50,984 nucleotides of DNA, taken from Branchiostoma floridae. Taxonomy: Eukaryota > Chordata > Leptocardii > Amphioxiformes > Branchiostomatidae. The position numbers were made by a program, and so were the translations under genes. The stretch lies in the NCBI RefSeq assembly GCF_000003815.2, contig NC_049984.1, positions 20,331,612-20,382,595 of the forward strand, given 5' to 3'. The notes below the pieces were generated by a model. That model was not told where the DNA came from, did no database searches, and worked only from the letters and a program-made list of their open reading frames with translations. Below are positions 23,299 to 33,872 of the stretch, piece by piece; the first letter of the stretch is position 1, and each line of letters opens with the position of its first letter.

Positions 23299-23736
23299 TG
23301 AAACAACCAGAGGGGCGAGCAAGAACAGAAAGAAACAACATGCCCCCTACCCGGAATCGAACCGGGGTCGGCAGATCACAAATCACGAACGCTATCACCG
23401 TCGCCACAAAAGCACTAGTGCCGTTGGGCAAGGACGATAGGCAGTACTTGAACACCACTGTTACACTACTCCCCCTTTTCTTCAAGATTCGTCCTCGAAT
23501 CTCCGAGTTCGACATCCCTGTGTGGCACATCCGCTAGCCTGTTACTCACAGGGTCGGCATGGGAACCAGTGAAACAACCAGAGGGGCGAGCAAGAACAGA
23601 AAGAAACAACATGCCCCCTACCCGGAATCGAACCGGGGTCGGCAGATCACAAATCACGAACGCTATCACCGTCGCCACAAAAGCACTAGTGCCGTTGGGC
23701 AAGGACGATAGGCAGTACTTGAACACCACTGTTACA
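23299..23736 (-). mobile_element. Complete miniature LTR retroelement (TRIM-like) with tRNA-like LTRs
   Basis: Two identical 167-bp direct repeats (23299-23465 and 23570-23736) flank 104 bp. The whole is bordered by a 4-bp duplication GCTG (23295-23298 and 23737-23740). On the minus strand each repeat starts TGTAACAG and ends GTTTCA. The 5' LTR is followed after one base by TGGTTCCCATGCCGACC, which starts with TGG as a tRNA primer-binding site should. The 3' LTR is preceded by a purine run, GAAGAAAAGGGGGAGTAG. There is no coding capacity. Inside each LTR the minus strand reads like a tRNA: GGTGATAGCG (D-arm-like), TTGTGATC (anticodon-arm-like) and GGTTCGATTCC (perfect B box) within a CCGG/CCGG T-stem. 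Identical LTRs suggest recent insertion. It lies between NEURL2 and UBE2C. Confidence 0.85.
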
Positions 23737-24279
23737 GCTGTAATAAAATTATACAACAATAAAAATAATATAAAGTTTACCTTCAGTGTTTTTGTAAAGA
23801 CTGCCAAGGAGGTTTCTGCTCAACGTGTTGGATTCAGAGAGTTGCCTGTCTCACAGCTTTCTTCTTCTTCAGTCGCCAGAAAGAATGGCTGTGTACTAAG
23901 CTGCTTAGATGTCACCCACCGCAGTCTTGTTGTTGTTGGCGGTGTTGTTGTTCTTGTCTAACGTCTGTCACTACTTTATTCGCCACACTTTCGGCGGAAA
24001 GGCGGGTAACAACGGGTGTCAGCACTTCCGGGTTTACAAACCTTGGTGTGAGACCAATTTATCCTTCACGCAGAACGCACTGTGCACGAAGATAGATTTA
24101 TGACCATAGTAAGTTATTATGGTACTAAAACTATCGTAAAGCTAAACTAATATTTATTTGACCAATAAAAATGGCTGAATTTAAGTATATGAGCCAAGAG
24201 TGTCCTCGTTTTTTCTACGTATGGTAGTTTATAAATACTCTGCTATGCTTAGTCATCGGCTTCCCTCACACGTAATTTG

Positions 24280-24342
24280 ATTGGACGGGGGCATTGTAAG
24301 CTGCAGTCTGATTGGTTACATGCGCAGTGAGGAACATTTGAA
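24280..24342 (+). promoter_or_regulatory. Cell-cycle promoter module upstream of UBE2C: two inverted CCAAT boxes 31 bp apart plus CHR
   Basis: ATTGG (inverted CCAAT) occurs at 24280-24284 inside TGATTGGA and at 24311-24315 inside TGATTGGTT, exactly 31 bp apart. TTTGAA, the CHR consensus, follows at 24337-24342. The UBE2C ATG is 103 bp farther on, at 24445. Known biology: G2/M genes, human UBE2C among them, are controlled by NF-Y at CCAAT boxes spaced about 31-33 bp and by DREAM/B-MYB-MuvB at a CHR near the start site. A GGCCATTTT (YY1-like) motif lies just downstream at about 24347. The transcription start was not determined. Confidence 0.75.
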
Positions 24343-24444
24343 AGAGGCCATTTTAACTTCAGCTCTTGTTGGAAACATTTGGTTCTGCCAAACGCAGCTG
24401 GTTCAAGAAGCCACCTCACTTCGGAAAGTCAACTTTACCTCATA

Positions 24445-27400
24445 ATGTCTTCCTCACAGAATGTAGACCCAGCTTCAGTAGCGCCACAGCAAAGGGAGAA
24501 GGACACCAAAGACACGAGACGTGGAGAAAAACACACGGTTTCAAGAAGGTGACGACACGAAAACCATCAGTATCAACACTATACTAAATATTGCATGCAT
24601 CGGTATCAAACCTTTTTTGGTTGAGGTGGCTCGCTTTTGAAGTTTGTACCTTAAGTTTATTTCTTCTTATTTTTCAGGTTGCAACAAGAACTAATGGGTC
24701 TTATGGTAAGGGCATTTTTAATTGAATTTATTCCTTATCGTGCCATCCATCCCTTGGAGTAGCTAGACCAAGGAACTTTCATCAGAATATATATCAATCA
24801 ATCAATCAGCCGCGGGCATCAGGGGAGATGCATAGCGGCTGTAGACATGTCCCTCCAAGATGTTCTGTACATATATATATACATTTGTATTTATTTTATT
24901 CTTCTTCTTTGAAAACATATGGATCGTTCCTGTAGAACGCCGTGTCGATCGGTATCAAGACAGTTCAGCCTGGATGTTTCGGCCCAGGACATTTCGGCGC
25001 AAAGTCCAGGACATTTTGGCCCCAAGTCCAGGATATTTTGGCCCCAAGTCCAGGATATTTTTGCCCCAAGTCCAGGACATTTCGGCGTAAAGTCCAGGAC
25101 ATTTCGGCCCCAAGTCCAGGATATTTTGGCCCCAAGTCCAGGATATTTTGGCCCCAAGTCCAGGACATTTTGGCCCCAAGTCCAGGACATTTTGGCCCCA
25201 AGTCCAGGACATTTCAGCGTAAAGTCCAGGACATTTCGGCCCCAAGTCCAGGATATTTTGGCCCCAAGTCCAGGACATTTTGGCCCCAAGTCCAGGACAT
25301 TTTGGCCCCAAGTCCTGGACATTTCTACCCCATGCCAAGGACAGTTTGGCCCCATTAGTTCTTATGAGTATGTGCACGTTATGCAATGTACAAATTAATT
25401 GAAAAGCTATGTGATGAAATATAAAGCCTTGAATAACAGCAAACACACTGCCCAGCAAACAAGCCCGTAAAATTAAGATGATTCCCAATACTCTACTCTA
25501 GTAGAGGCTGGTTTCCTTTTCTACCAGTTTGCATTTGAAAGCGACGGCTATGGAGACAGACTTGCCATCGTCCTCAGTATGTTGTGTGTCGCATCCTGTC
25601 AGGAAATGTTGAAAGAATCGTGACAGCGAGCAAGTATGCATGCTGTCTGCTCATTCCTGGTCAGACTGCGCACTGCTAAACGTTGCCTGAAGGATGGTTG
25701 ATGGTAGCCTGGAATCCAGCCGTGTTGTGCTTTGGTCGCTCCCCTAAGGTACACTTCCTGCCAACACGTCTGGTGTTCGTTACCAATTGAAAGATCGGTA
25801 TTTGCATATTTGCAGAGATTTTATGCGAGATTTCTGTTTGGCTGGTTCCAGCGCTCGTTCAAAGAGGCGTTTTATTATCATCAACGACCCATCTTCTTCT
25901 AGACTATTGGAACGATCTGATAAATCAAACTCTTGCCATACACGGTTGGCAAGAGCGCTATTCAAACATCCTTTCTGTTGAGAAAAGCCTGTAAGGTCTT
26001 TGCAAATGCTCGTTTTAGTGAAGAAATTCCGTGTAATTTGCTGGGTATAGTTCAGGCATTAATGAACGTCTGACGCGGCGGCCATGTTGATGATAATGGA
26101 ACGGCTGTTCGAACGAGCGCTTGAACCATCCATAATTCAGCCAATCAGAAATCTTGCATAAAATTTCTGGGAATATGCAAATGCCAATTATTCAAATGCT
26201 AACAAACACCAGACGTGTTTGCAGGAAGCGCCTTATGGGAGCGACCAAAGCACAACACGGCTGGATTCCAGGCTAGGTTGATGGGGAATTTTTTTCATAT
26301 TTCCTGCATGTTGAGTTTTGAGAAAGACTTATGAAATATATGGTGTTAGAGCCTGGACCTGGGACCCAAATGTCCTGAACCTGAGGCCGAACTGTCCTCG
26401 ATCTGAGGCCAAAATGTCATGATTGGCAGGAACTGTCCATGTGTATATTAAATTCCTTTCCTTGCATACTTTCCTTTGCTGCAAAAACATGAGTGGCAAC
26501 AGAGTGTGGTTTTGTGCTGCAGCATTCTTTTGGAGTAAGATCTGCTGACAAGTGAATAGTGTTATAAGAATTTACCGTAATCCCTTTGACGTGTGTTTCC
26601 TTCTGCCAAGATGTCTGATGACAAAGGTATCTCAGCATTCCCCAGTGGAGACAGTCTGTTCAACTGGACAGGGACCCTCACAGGACCCCTGGGAACGGTA
26701 GGTCCTGTATGTAAGATGTGAGCATCATAAGGGGTTGGAGGACATCCTCCCCTGTAGAATTTGTATATCTATAACCATCAGAAACACATTCTTACATTTT
26801 CAGGGCCAAATTTAATGAAAAGAAGCCAGCATTCTTTTACCTTTGTTACAAATAAGCAGAAAATCTCCGTATGCTGGTTGAAACACAGTGCAAAGGGCCC
26901 AAATTAAAGCATACCTGGATACAAAATCACTACGGGCTCACTATGTTCAACTGCGTTGGTGAGAACCCTGCACTTGCATGGCTCGAAATTCATTTTTGGG
27001 ATTAGGTGCACTGGTGCACCTAGCTTAAAAAATTGGGTGCACCAAATTTTTTTTGGGTGCACCATATATAATAAAATAGAATGCCAGAAAAAAACTAATA
27101 ACAAAACTTAATTGCAAGCTATTAAGTTCTTAAAAAAGTACCATGACAGACACTTTTATTATCTTTCTAACACTTAGATGTCAAGAATATGATGTATACT
27201 AGTCTAAGTATACATATATACATGTATATACTTTGATATTTTACATACGTAAACCTAAGAAAATATTTGGGTGCACCCTGTGCAGCCACAGAAAAGAATT
27301 GGGTACACATCTTGAATTTTGGGTGCACCTGGGTGCACATGCACCCAGTATTTCGAACCCTGACTTGTCTTCAGCGTGAATGTTTTTGTCGTAAATGTGG

Positions 27401-29427
27401 GGTGATTAAAACACCAAGAAGGCCATTTATTGATACCAAAAAACACATAACAAGACAAGTTTTTCTTATCCCTGAAATTATTCTTGAAACCTTACTTTTG
27501 TAAGATTGTCAGGTGCTTTCTACTCATCGATTGGCTGAGATTTCTTACAGCTTTTAGATTGTTCTTGGGGGTTAAGTAGAATACTGAATTTTTTTATACA
27601 ATAGTGATCAGATGGCACCCAGGCTATTGCACATGACCANNNNNNNNNNNNNNNNNNNNNNNNNNNNNNNNNNNNNNNNNNNNNNNNNNNNNNNNNNNNN
27701 NNNNNNNNNNNNNNNNNNNNNNNNNNNNNNNNNNNNNNNNNNNNNNNNNNNNNNNNNNNNNNNNNNNNNNNNNNNNNNNNNNNNNNNNNNNNNNNNNNNN
27801 NNNNNNNNNNNNNCATACTGAAGGAGAAGTGGTCTGCTCTGTATGATGTCAGAACAGTTCTACTGTCCATCCAGAGTCTTCTTGGAGGTAAGAAAACATG
27901 TCGTATTCTGTACTCAGAAGTGAAAAAGAATTGGTGTCCTCAAACAAAATATTGTACCCAAATCTAACGTCTAACTCTGGTATTCATATTCAAGCTTTAA
28001 TTACGTTTTAATTATATTATTGAATCCCATATTATAACAGTAAAACTTGTGTGATAACCCAAAAATAAGACAGCCACATGGACTACTTCAGTCACATGGA
28101 CTACTTCAGTCACATGGACTACTTCAGTCACATGGACTACTTCAGTCACATGGACTACTTCAGTCACATGGACTACTTCAGTCACATGGACTACTTCAGT
28201 CACATGGACTACTTCAGTCACATGGACTACTTCAGTCACATGGACTACTTCAGTCACATGGACTACTTCAGTCACATGGACTACTTCAGTCACATGGACT
28301 ACTTCAGTCACATGGACTACTTAAGTTGTTGACAATCACCACCTCACCTGCAATGTCAAAAGCAAAATGATTATTGTATATGCTTGTCATGATGGTCGAA
28401 GAAAAGTATCCTGACTTGGAATACATGCATGATATTGATGAGGAATCGATATGTTGAATTTTTCAACCTCCTCGGTTGTTAAATACCACATGCTTATCAA
28501 TTGCAACAAAGGGCAGAATGAAAACCTGCTGTCAAGTCCATGTGGTATCATTGCTAGAAAGTGTTTTTTCTTGACTCTACTATTGGTATTCTTGCTTTTG
28601 CAGCATTTTTGTCAGTCTCCTACACAGCCCTGCCCGGCGTCTGCTTAGTCTGTGTGCTAGCTCTGCTGAGATGTACCGGACATTTCTCATTTCAGAACGT
28701 CTTGCTTACAAATAGCAATGATCTTGCCTTTTTTGTGCAAGCCAAGCAGCGTTCAGATTACAATTCTACAATTTGACATTAAATTGTGTGCAGCACACAA
28801 CCTGTCCTGAGAGAGGGTGGCAGGTATGAGTGGTGACATGGTTGTTCTCAGATTGACAGATCTTAAATTTGGTACTGGTAAAAAGGTTAAATGCAGAGAG
28901 GACTGGTGAAACTCCTTGATCCAAGAGGATGGCGCTGTACTGTAGGAGAATGAATCCAACCTGACTCATGAGTCATGTATTTACTTTCAGAGCCAAACAA
29001 TGACAGTCCCTTGAATGTCCATGCCGCTGGCCTCTGGGAGAACCAGACAGGTATGTTCTATGCTCCATTGTGTTCATTCCAGACAAAGATACTGTATTAC
29101 TACAGCTGAAGGATATCTACATCTGAGTAGAAAATGTGTATGGCCTGAATGATCGCCAACAAGATAATGGGCACTAAGGGAAAGACAAGACACAAAAGTG
29201 GAGTTCTGGTATGACACTGTGTCTTTGTGTCAAATTCTAGACTGCACTAAGATAGATTTGTATTTTTTTTCCCATTTGTTCTTCACTATTGCAGATCCAA
29301 TTAAAGAGCATTCTAGTTCATCATACTACTTTCATCATACTGTGCTTTTTTTTTTTGCTCTGCAGAATATAAGAAGACACTCCTGGAGAGATACGAAAAA
29401 GATGTCAGAAGCAAAGACTTCAGCTGA
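24445..29427 (+). CDS. UBE2C: Ubiquitin-conjugating enzyme E2 C (UbcH10); six exons, one interrupted by an assembly gap
   Basis: UBE2C is the E2 that starts ubiquitin chains on APC/C substrates such as cyclins and securin. Exons: 24445-24548, 24678-24705, 26611-26697, an exon whose visible end is 27814-27887, 28991-29050, 29366-29427. Phases agree (2, 0, 0, -, 1, 1). Visible protein: a hydrophilic leader, RRLQQELMGLM, MSDDKGISAFPSGDSLFNW, then after the gap ILKEKWSALYDVRTVLLSIQ, EPNNDSPLN and a short tail ending SKDFS. The missing part is the UBC core with the HPN motif and catalytic Cys. About 44 residues (132 nt) would fit in the 174-N gap and give a protein near 181 residues, against 179 in human. 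Introns hold a 22-bp array (intron 2), two inverted-repeat transposons (introns 2 and 3) and an 18-bp array (intron 4). Confidence 0.95.
24975..25352. repeat. 22-bp tandem repeat, about 17 copies, UBE2C intron 2
   Basis: Unit CCAAGTCCAGGACATTTTGG plus CC, with GGATATTTT and GGCGTAAAG variants. Because 22 is not a multiple of 3 and no unit has a stop, several frames on both strands stay open for 400-500 bp; these are not genes. A degenerate block in the opposite orientation lies at 26345-26425. Confidence 0.92.
25705..26275. mobile_element. Mutator-like MITE with about 170-bp inverted repeats and 9-bp target duplication, UBE2C intron 2
   Basis: Both ends read TAGCCTGGAATCCAGCCGTG (inverted at the right), and pairing continues with few mismatches about 170 bp inward. 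Identical 9-bp GGTTGATGG flanks lie at 25696-25704 and 26276-26284. Long terminal repeats plus a 9-bp duplication are the signature of Mutator-like elements. No transposase is encoded; a short open frame across the left arm is a by-product. Confidence 0.82.
26977..27362. mobile_element. CA(T/G)GG-ended element with 5-bp duplication, GTGCACC-rich, UBE2C intron 3
   Basis: Ends CATGGCTCGAAATTC and the inverse of CAGGGTTCGAAATAC, flanked by ACTTG at 26972-26976 and 27363-27367. Subterminal repeats of GGTGCACC face each other at the two ends. The termini match the 14706-15396 element, so the two belong to one family. Confidence 0.65.
27640..27813. other. Assembly gap (174 N) hiding UBE2C catalytic exon
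   Basis: N run between UBE2C exon 3 (ends 26697) and the visible end of the next exon (from 27814). It should contain the acceptor and the HPN/Cys region. Confidence 0.9.
28074..28330. repeat. 18-bp tandem repeat, 14 copies, UBE2C intron 4
   Basis: Unit CACATGGACTACTTCAGT repeated 14 times with only the last copy altered. Open frames (MDYFSH, HGLLQS, VTEVVH) are by-products of an 18-bp period without stops. Confidence 0.93.
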
Positions 29428-31237
29428 TGACAATCTACGCCACATTGCAATCAAATCAGACACTCATCTGTTAGTAATCGAAGAGTTTGTACTTTCGTAC
29501 TACTGAGTACAAAAAAAACAAAAGTCAGGTCTCATGATAAAGTTCGTCCAGGGAATAGAGAACAAGATGGATGGTAGGGATGATGTTTTGCTAATTGTAG
29601 ATGTTTTTTTGTATAAAATTAGAACATGAAACACAATGTGTAAGCTGTTTCACCTGGAACCTAATAGCTTTTCTAGAAATGTCTGTTTTTAATGGATCTG
29701 TCATGTTCGAGTGAGATGGATAATGCGAGTCAGTCCTGATGCCTTGCATGTGTGATATCTGGTCATGTTTAACTTAGTTAATCCTGCTTTCCTAATCGCC
29801 CTTTGTTGGTAAAGAGCAGGACCTGAGCTCCAAGCAGATTTATCAGGGGCAAAGACAGTATCCAGAGGGCTAAACAGTATCCAGAGGGCTAAACAGTTTC
29901 CAATTTGCCCCTGAGATCTGTATGCACTCAAACAGGGAGGAGTGATTCTTTTCAATTATGGTGTTCCTTCCCCTCCTATTGACAGCAATACGAATATCCA
30001 CAGTACTGTATAAATGTTTTGTGGGAAACTTGTGTCCTTATTTGAGAAAATTCAGTGACCTGCACATTTTGCAATGGAGGTTAGCACCAAAGAGGATGGA
30101 GGATAGTTAACTACTTTTCAAGAACAGTTTGATTAGGTAACAACTGGATGTTGAAAGCCTTTCTTCTTATGGACTGCAAGCAGATCTTTGGGGCGAGTTG
30201 TAAACTGTTCAGCCCTTTGGAAACTATCTCTGACCCGATTGATGTGCCTACTTTAGACTACCTAAGCTGAACATAGCTGGCTGGAAGGCCTGTCATGATA
30301 CAGACAGTCCAGCACTACATTTGGTCACAGGAAATAAATACGTTTTAAAGTTCTTATCTTGTTGATTGTTCATCCTTAGGTTTAAGCACCAGGCCTTCAA
30401 TTGAAATACAGTATACTTTAGAAGTTGTGCACCCTTAAGCATGAAGGCATTACCGACTCCATAGTGCCTGATAATTCGATACTCTTGTTTGTTTCCCATC
30501 AATTCCTTCAGTTCCTTGTGACAACATGATAGCTTTACATGCAGAACATGTGTAGACAGGCACTGATGATGGAGTGTTTGATACTAACAAAGAGGAGGAA
30601 ATCAAAACTCTTTGGCAAGACACTCATGAAATGATATTGAAACACTTTTTTATCTCAAGAGCCCTTTCAATATAATATGGTAGACTGTGCCTTTATTTTC
30701 TTCTTTAAATAAGGATATGTCAGATGTACTTCTGTCTGTATGTGCTTGTAACAGGAGGATATACAAGATTTCCATTTGATTTCTTAAATGTTACAAGACA
30801 CACGAGTAAATGATTCAAGATCATGTCCTATAAGTCATGCAAACCTTTGTTACAGTTAAGCTTACACCATTTGAGTTTTACACTTGCATCAGTTTCATCC
30901 TGACACTCATTGCATTTGATTCATTAAAGATCAATAACATACAATATGAATTCTACTTTTCTCTCTTTCAGAGGTTCTCTCTTACATTTCATGTATTTAT
31001 AGATTTTTGCTACNNNNNNNNNNNNNNNNNNNNNNNNNNNNNNNNNNNNNNNNNNNNNNNNNNNNNNNNNNNNNNNNNNNNNNNNNNNNNNNNNNNNNNN
31101 NNNNNNNNNNNNNTCTTCTCTCCCTTGTCTTAAAGCACTACGAACTGTCCATTGTGTAGCATGTATTGATGTATAGGAGACACCTGCACTAATACCAGGG
31201 AAACAGACCAGATGTCCTACGTTTTTACATGTTTACC
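29428..31237. other. UBE2C 3' flank, no gene seen
   Basis: A 3' UTR of unknown length. An AATAAA at 30334-30339 is a possible signal. A 20-bp direct repeat (CAGAGGGCTAAACAGT) occurs at about 29862 and 29882. A 100-N gap lies at 31014-31113. Confidence 0.45.
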
Positions 31238-31403
31238 TATTCTCCAAGCAGAGGTTGAGTCGCGTAGATATACTAGTAGTCGGAAAAATTACACCGGCGC
31301 TCCTCTTGTGCTGTTCCGATTTGAGGCAGAGGTAAGAGGAGTGCCGGTATAATTTTTCCGACTACTACTATATCTACACGACTCGACCTCTGCTTGGAGA
31401 GTA
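31238..31403. mobile_element. Near-palindromic MITE at a TA site (copy 1)
   Basis: TTCTCCAAGCAGAGGTTGAG through AGTCGGAAAAATTACACCGG pairs with the inverse arm ending CTCTGCTTGGAGAGTA. Almost the whole element folds back on itself. TA borders fit a Tc1/mariner-type MITE. Confidence 0.65.
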
Positions 31404-31490
31404 ATGTTTACCCATGTTTACAGTACTGTAGCACTCTACATGGATAATATATGGCGGGAGTTTCACACGCCAATCTATCGTTTGGAGGCT

Positions 31491-31810
31491 TAGGCCATGT
31501 TGATTTGATTACTAGTACTAGTATATGGATGATATACTAGTACTCTCAGAACTGAGGCGGGCGTGCAAAAATGTTTGGCAGAAACGTTGCCTTCGTTATG
31601 AAATCTTAGAGTCAGAAAGGTTGAACAAATGACTTAATACAGAGATTATATGGTATGCCGAACAATAGATTCTTGTTGACTTTGTAATCGACTTTGTAAT
31701 GATTATTGTAGGACACAAGTATTCATTTTTGCTATTCATGGCTAGTATCGATATTTGTTCCTTCTGCAGCTGCTTTGTATGATTTACAGTATGCCCGACT
31801 TTTTGGAGGA
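31491..31810. mobile_element. Harbinger-like element (family A, copy 4) without the hAT insertion, 3' truncated
   Basis: It starts TAGGCCATGTTGATTTGATT and keeps family A interior segments (TTTGGCAGAAACGTTGCC, GTATGCCGAACAATAGATTC, CAGCTGCTTTGTATGATTT). At 31658-31666 the site that holds the hAT element in copies 1 and 2 is uninterrupted. The right terminal repeat is missing. Confidence 0.6.
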
Positions 31811-31825
31811 TTTGACAAAACTTGA

Positions 31826-31925
31826 TGTGGAAGAAACTTACAGTCGCCTGATGTGGAAGAAACTTACAGTCGCCTGATGTGGAAGAAACTTACAGTCGCC
31901 TGATGTGGAAGAAACTTAGTCGCCT
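31826..31925. repeat. 26-bp tandem repeat, about 4 copies
   Basis: Unit GAAACTTACAGTCGCCTGAT plus GTGGAA, at the truncated right edge of family A copy 4. A short GAT run follows at 31940. Confidence 0.85.
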
Positions 31926-32200
31926 GCGCCGCAGCCGACCGATGATGATGATGATGATGATGTGCGCCCAGATATCGCCCGAAAGAAAAGATCTATGCGA
32001 ATGAGGACCTTGCATGACTAATGACTTGTCTAATAAGTACGCCTGTGACATATGGATGAGATCAATATCGTCACACATGCATTCTGCAAATTGGTATACT
32101 TAATGAGACAATATTGTCTAACAAAACTCTAGTTCTGGTACATTCTGTGAAGTAGAGCCGAGGCGATGTCTGAACGTGTGCCATCATTAGTGCAGCTGGA

Positions 32201-32278
32201 TAGCCCCCGCTCCGGGGTCCAGCCTTGTTCGCTTTGGTCCGGGGCGCACCAAGGCAAACAAGGCAGGACTCCAGGCTA
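32201..32278. mobile_element. 78-bp TAGCC...GGCTA hairpin element with 9-bp duplication
   Basis: The interior folds as GCCTTGTTCGCTTTGGT against ACCAAGGCAAACAAGGC. It is flanked by GCAGCTGGA (32192-32200) and GTAGCTGGA (32279-32287), one mismatch. It is the smallest member of this group in the window. Confidence 0.6.
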
Positions 32279-32287
32279 GTAGCTGGA

Positions 32288-33872
32288 GAAAGGTGATAAT
32301 GAGATGAAACTTGGTCGGGTCAATTTCACATGCAGACATTCAAACATTAGACCTTCAATCAGGTTGGGAAATCACTGGATAACATGAGTTCGTTAACTTC
32401 ATACCTCCATGGAATATTAAGTCCCTGTTAAATTGAATTTATTTTTATCATGTATCATCCAAAGGACCATCTAAGGTCTCTTACAAGTTGTGCTGACCAC
32501 AAATGTCCAGAAAAACAAACAGACAAACCCTTCTTGGTGAATGGCATTGCCCATGGCTAGGCTCTCAGTTCAGTTCATCCTCGTATGAGGTGCCGTATAA
32601 GGCTCCCACTGCCACATGTAAATGTAACCTGACCCATGCTAGGCCTGATTAGTAATGCAAGCCATAAGCAACACAACCACTAAATAGATGTGGTAACTAA
32701 ACAGATCTTGGATGGAAGATTGCTACCAGATTGCCACTGCAGTTCCAGTCCATGGTGCTTGGTGGTGCAAACTCCACCATACATTAAAATCTATTAATCA
32801 CCTGGTCAGGGTGTCTAGGGCCAAAGACACCAAAACAGGAAGTCCAGCTGAATAAAGAGACTCTTTTTAACACAACCAATGCTTTATTTCGGTGACCGTC
32901 CCATTCCTCAGGGCAATTCTGACTATATATAAATACTTGCAGTACTAAGGTCAAACACCAGGAGGCCCAAAAGGCAAATCTCACACCCACGTCAACAACA
33001 CAAACACATGTACCAAATATCTTTGCTATCACTCACGACGTTGTAGAGATACACGAGGAACACACACGCTATGTAAAACATTGCCCCCGTTTCATGGAGC
33101 TGACTAAGTTCTTCATATTGCAGCAGCGCCACCTAGCTACAGTCGTCGAAGCAGAAGCAGCTTATATTGCCCCGGGGAAGGTGATAGATGGTCACCAGTA
33201 CCTCATCAGTTGGTTTCTCACGGGCTNNNNNNNNNNNNNNNNNNNNNNNNNNNNNNNNNNNNNNNNNNNNNNNNNNNNNNNNNNNNNNNNNNNNNNNNNN
33301 NNNNNNNNNNNNNNNNNNNNNNNNNNNNNNNNNNNNNNNNNNNNNNNNNGAAAGGAAAATAAGATCCCAGAGCACGGCTGGCAAATGTGACAATGGCAGA
33401 AGGTCATTTAAAAACATGACAATGAAAAATGACAGGTTTTACAGCAGGAGAGTTTCCAAGCTCCTTGAGTTGACTGCACCTTGTGGCGTCTGTCGCTCCG
33501 AAAACACAGAGTATGACTGAGGCTAGCCTGGCCTTCCTAGCGGGGATCTTAGGAATTCGGCGAAAAAATTGGGAAATCGGCCATAGGAGTCAGTCTACGA
33601 TAAGTTTCATGTTTCTGCGCAGCCGACCAACTTATCTGGTAGCAAAACTCCCTATACCAGCCAGCGTAGTCAGTCTGGTGAAGAAGGTTAAAAAGGTCTG
33701 GTCAAGGAGGTTAAAAAAGGAACCTCCTGGTCTGGTAGAGACTAGACTGCCGGGTGCCTCGTACCGAGCCGAGACTCACAACGGTTGAATGTACAGAAAC
33801 TTATCAATGTGACGTAAAAACTAATGACAGGTTTTAACGCCAAATATATTAGATTCTGTAATATGTGGCGTC
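32288..33872. other. Intergenic, no gene seen
   Basis: No exon-like match was recognised on either strand. It includes a 123-N gap at 33227-33349. Confidence 0.4.

Noticed and set aside
23299-23465. tRNA gene on the minus strand
   Set aside because: The T-arm and B box are good, but the 3' acceptor strand (TAGGGGG) has no matching 5' partner and the module sits inside an LTR present twice.
24891-25488. Long open frames on both strands over 24.9-25.5 kb
   Set aside because: They arise from a stop-free 22-bp tandem repeat whose length is not a multiple of three; the region is UBE2C intron 2.
28012-28370. Repetitive open frames (MDYFSH, HGLLQS, VTEVVH)
   Set aside because: An 18-bp tandem repeat without stops opens several frames on both strands; it lies inside UBE2C intron 4.
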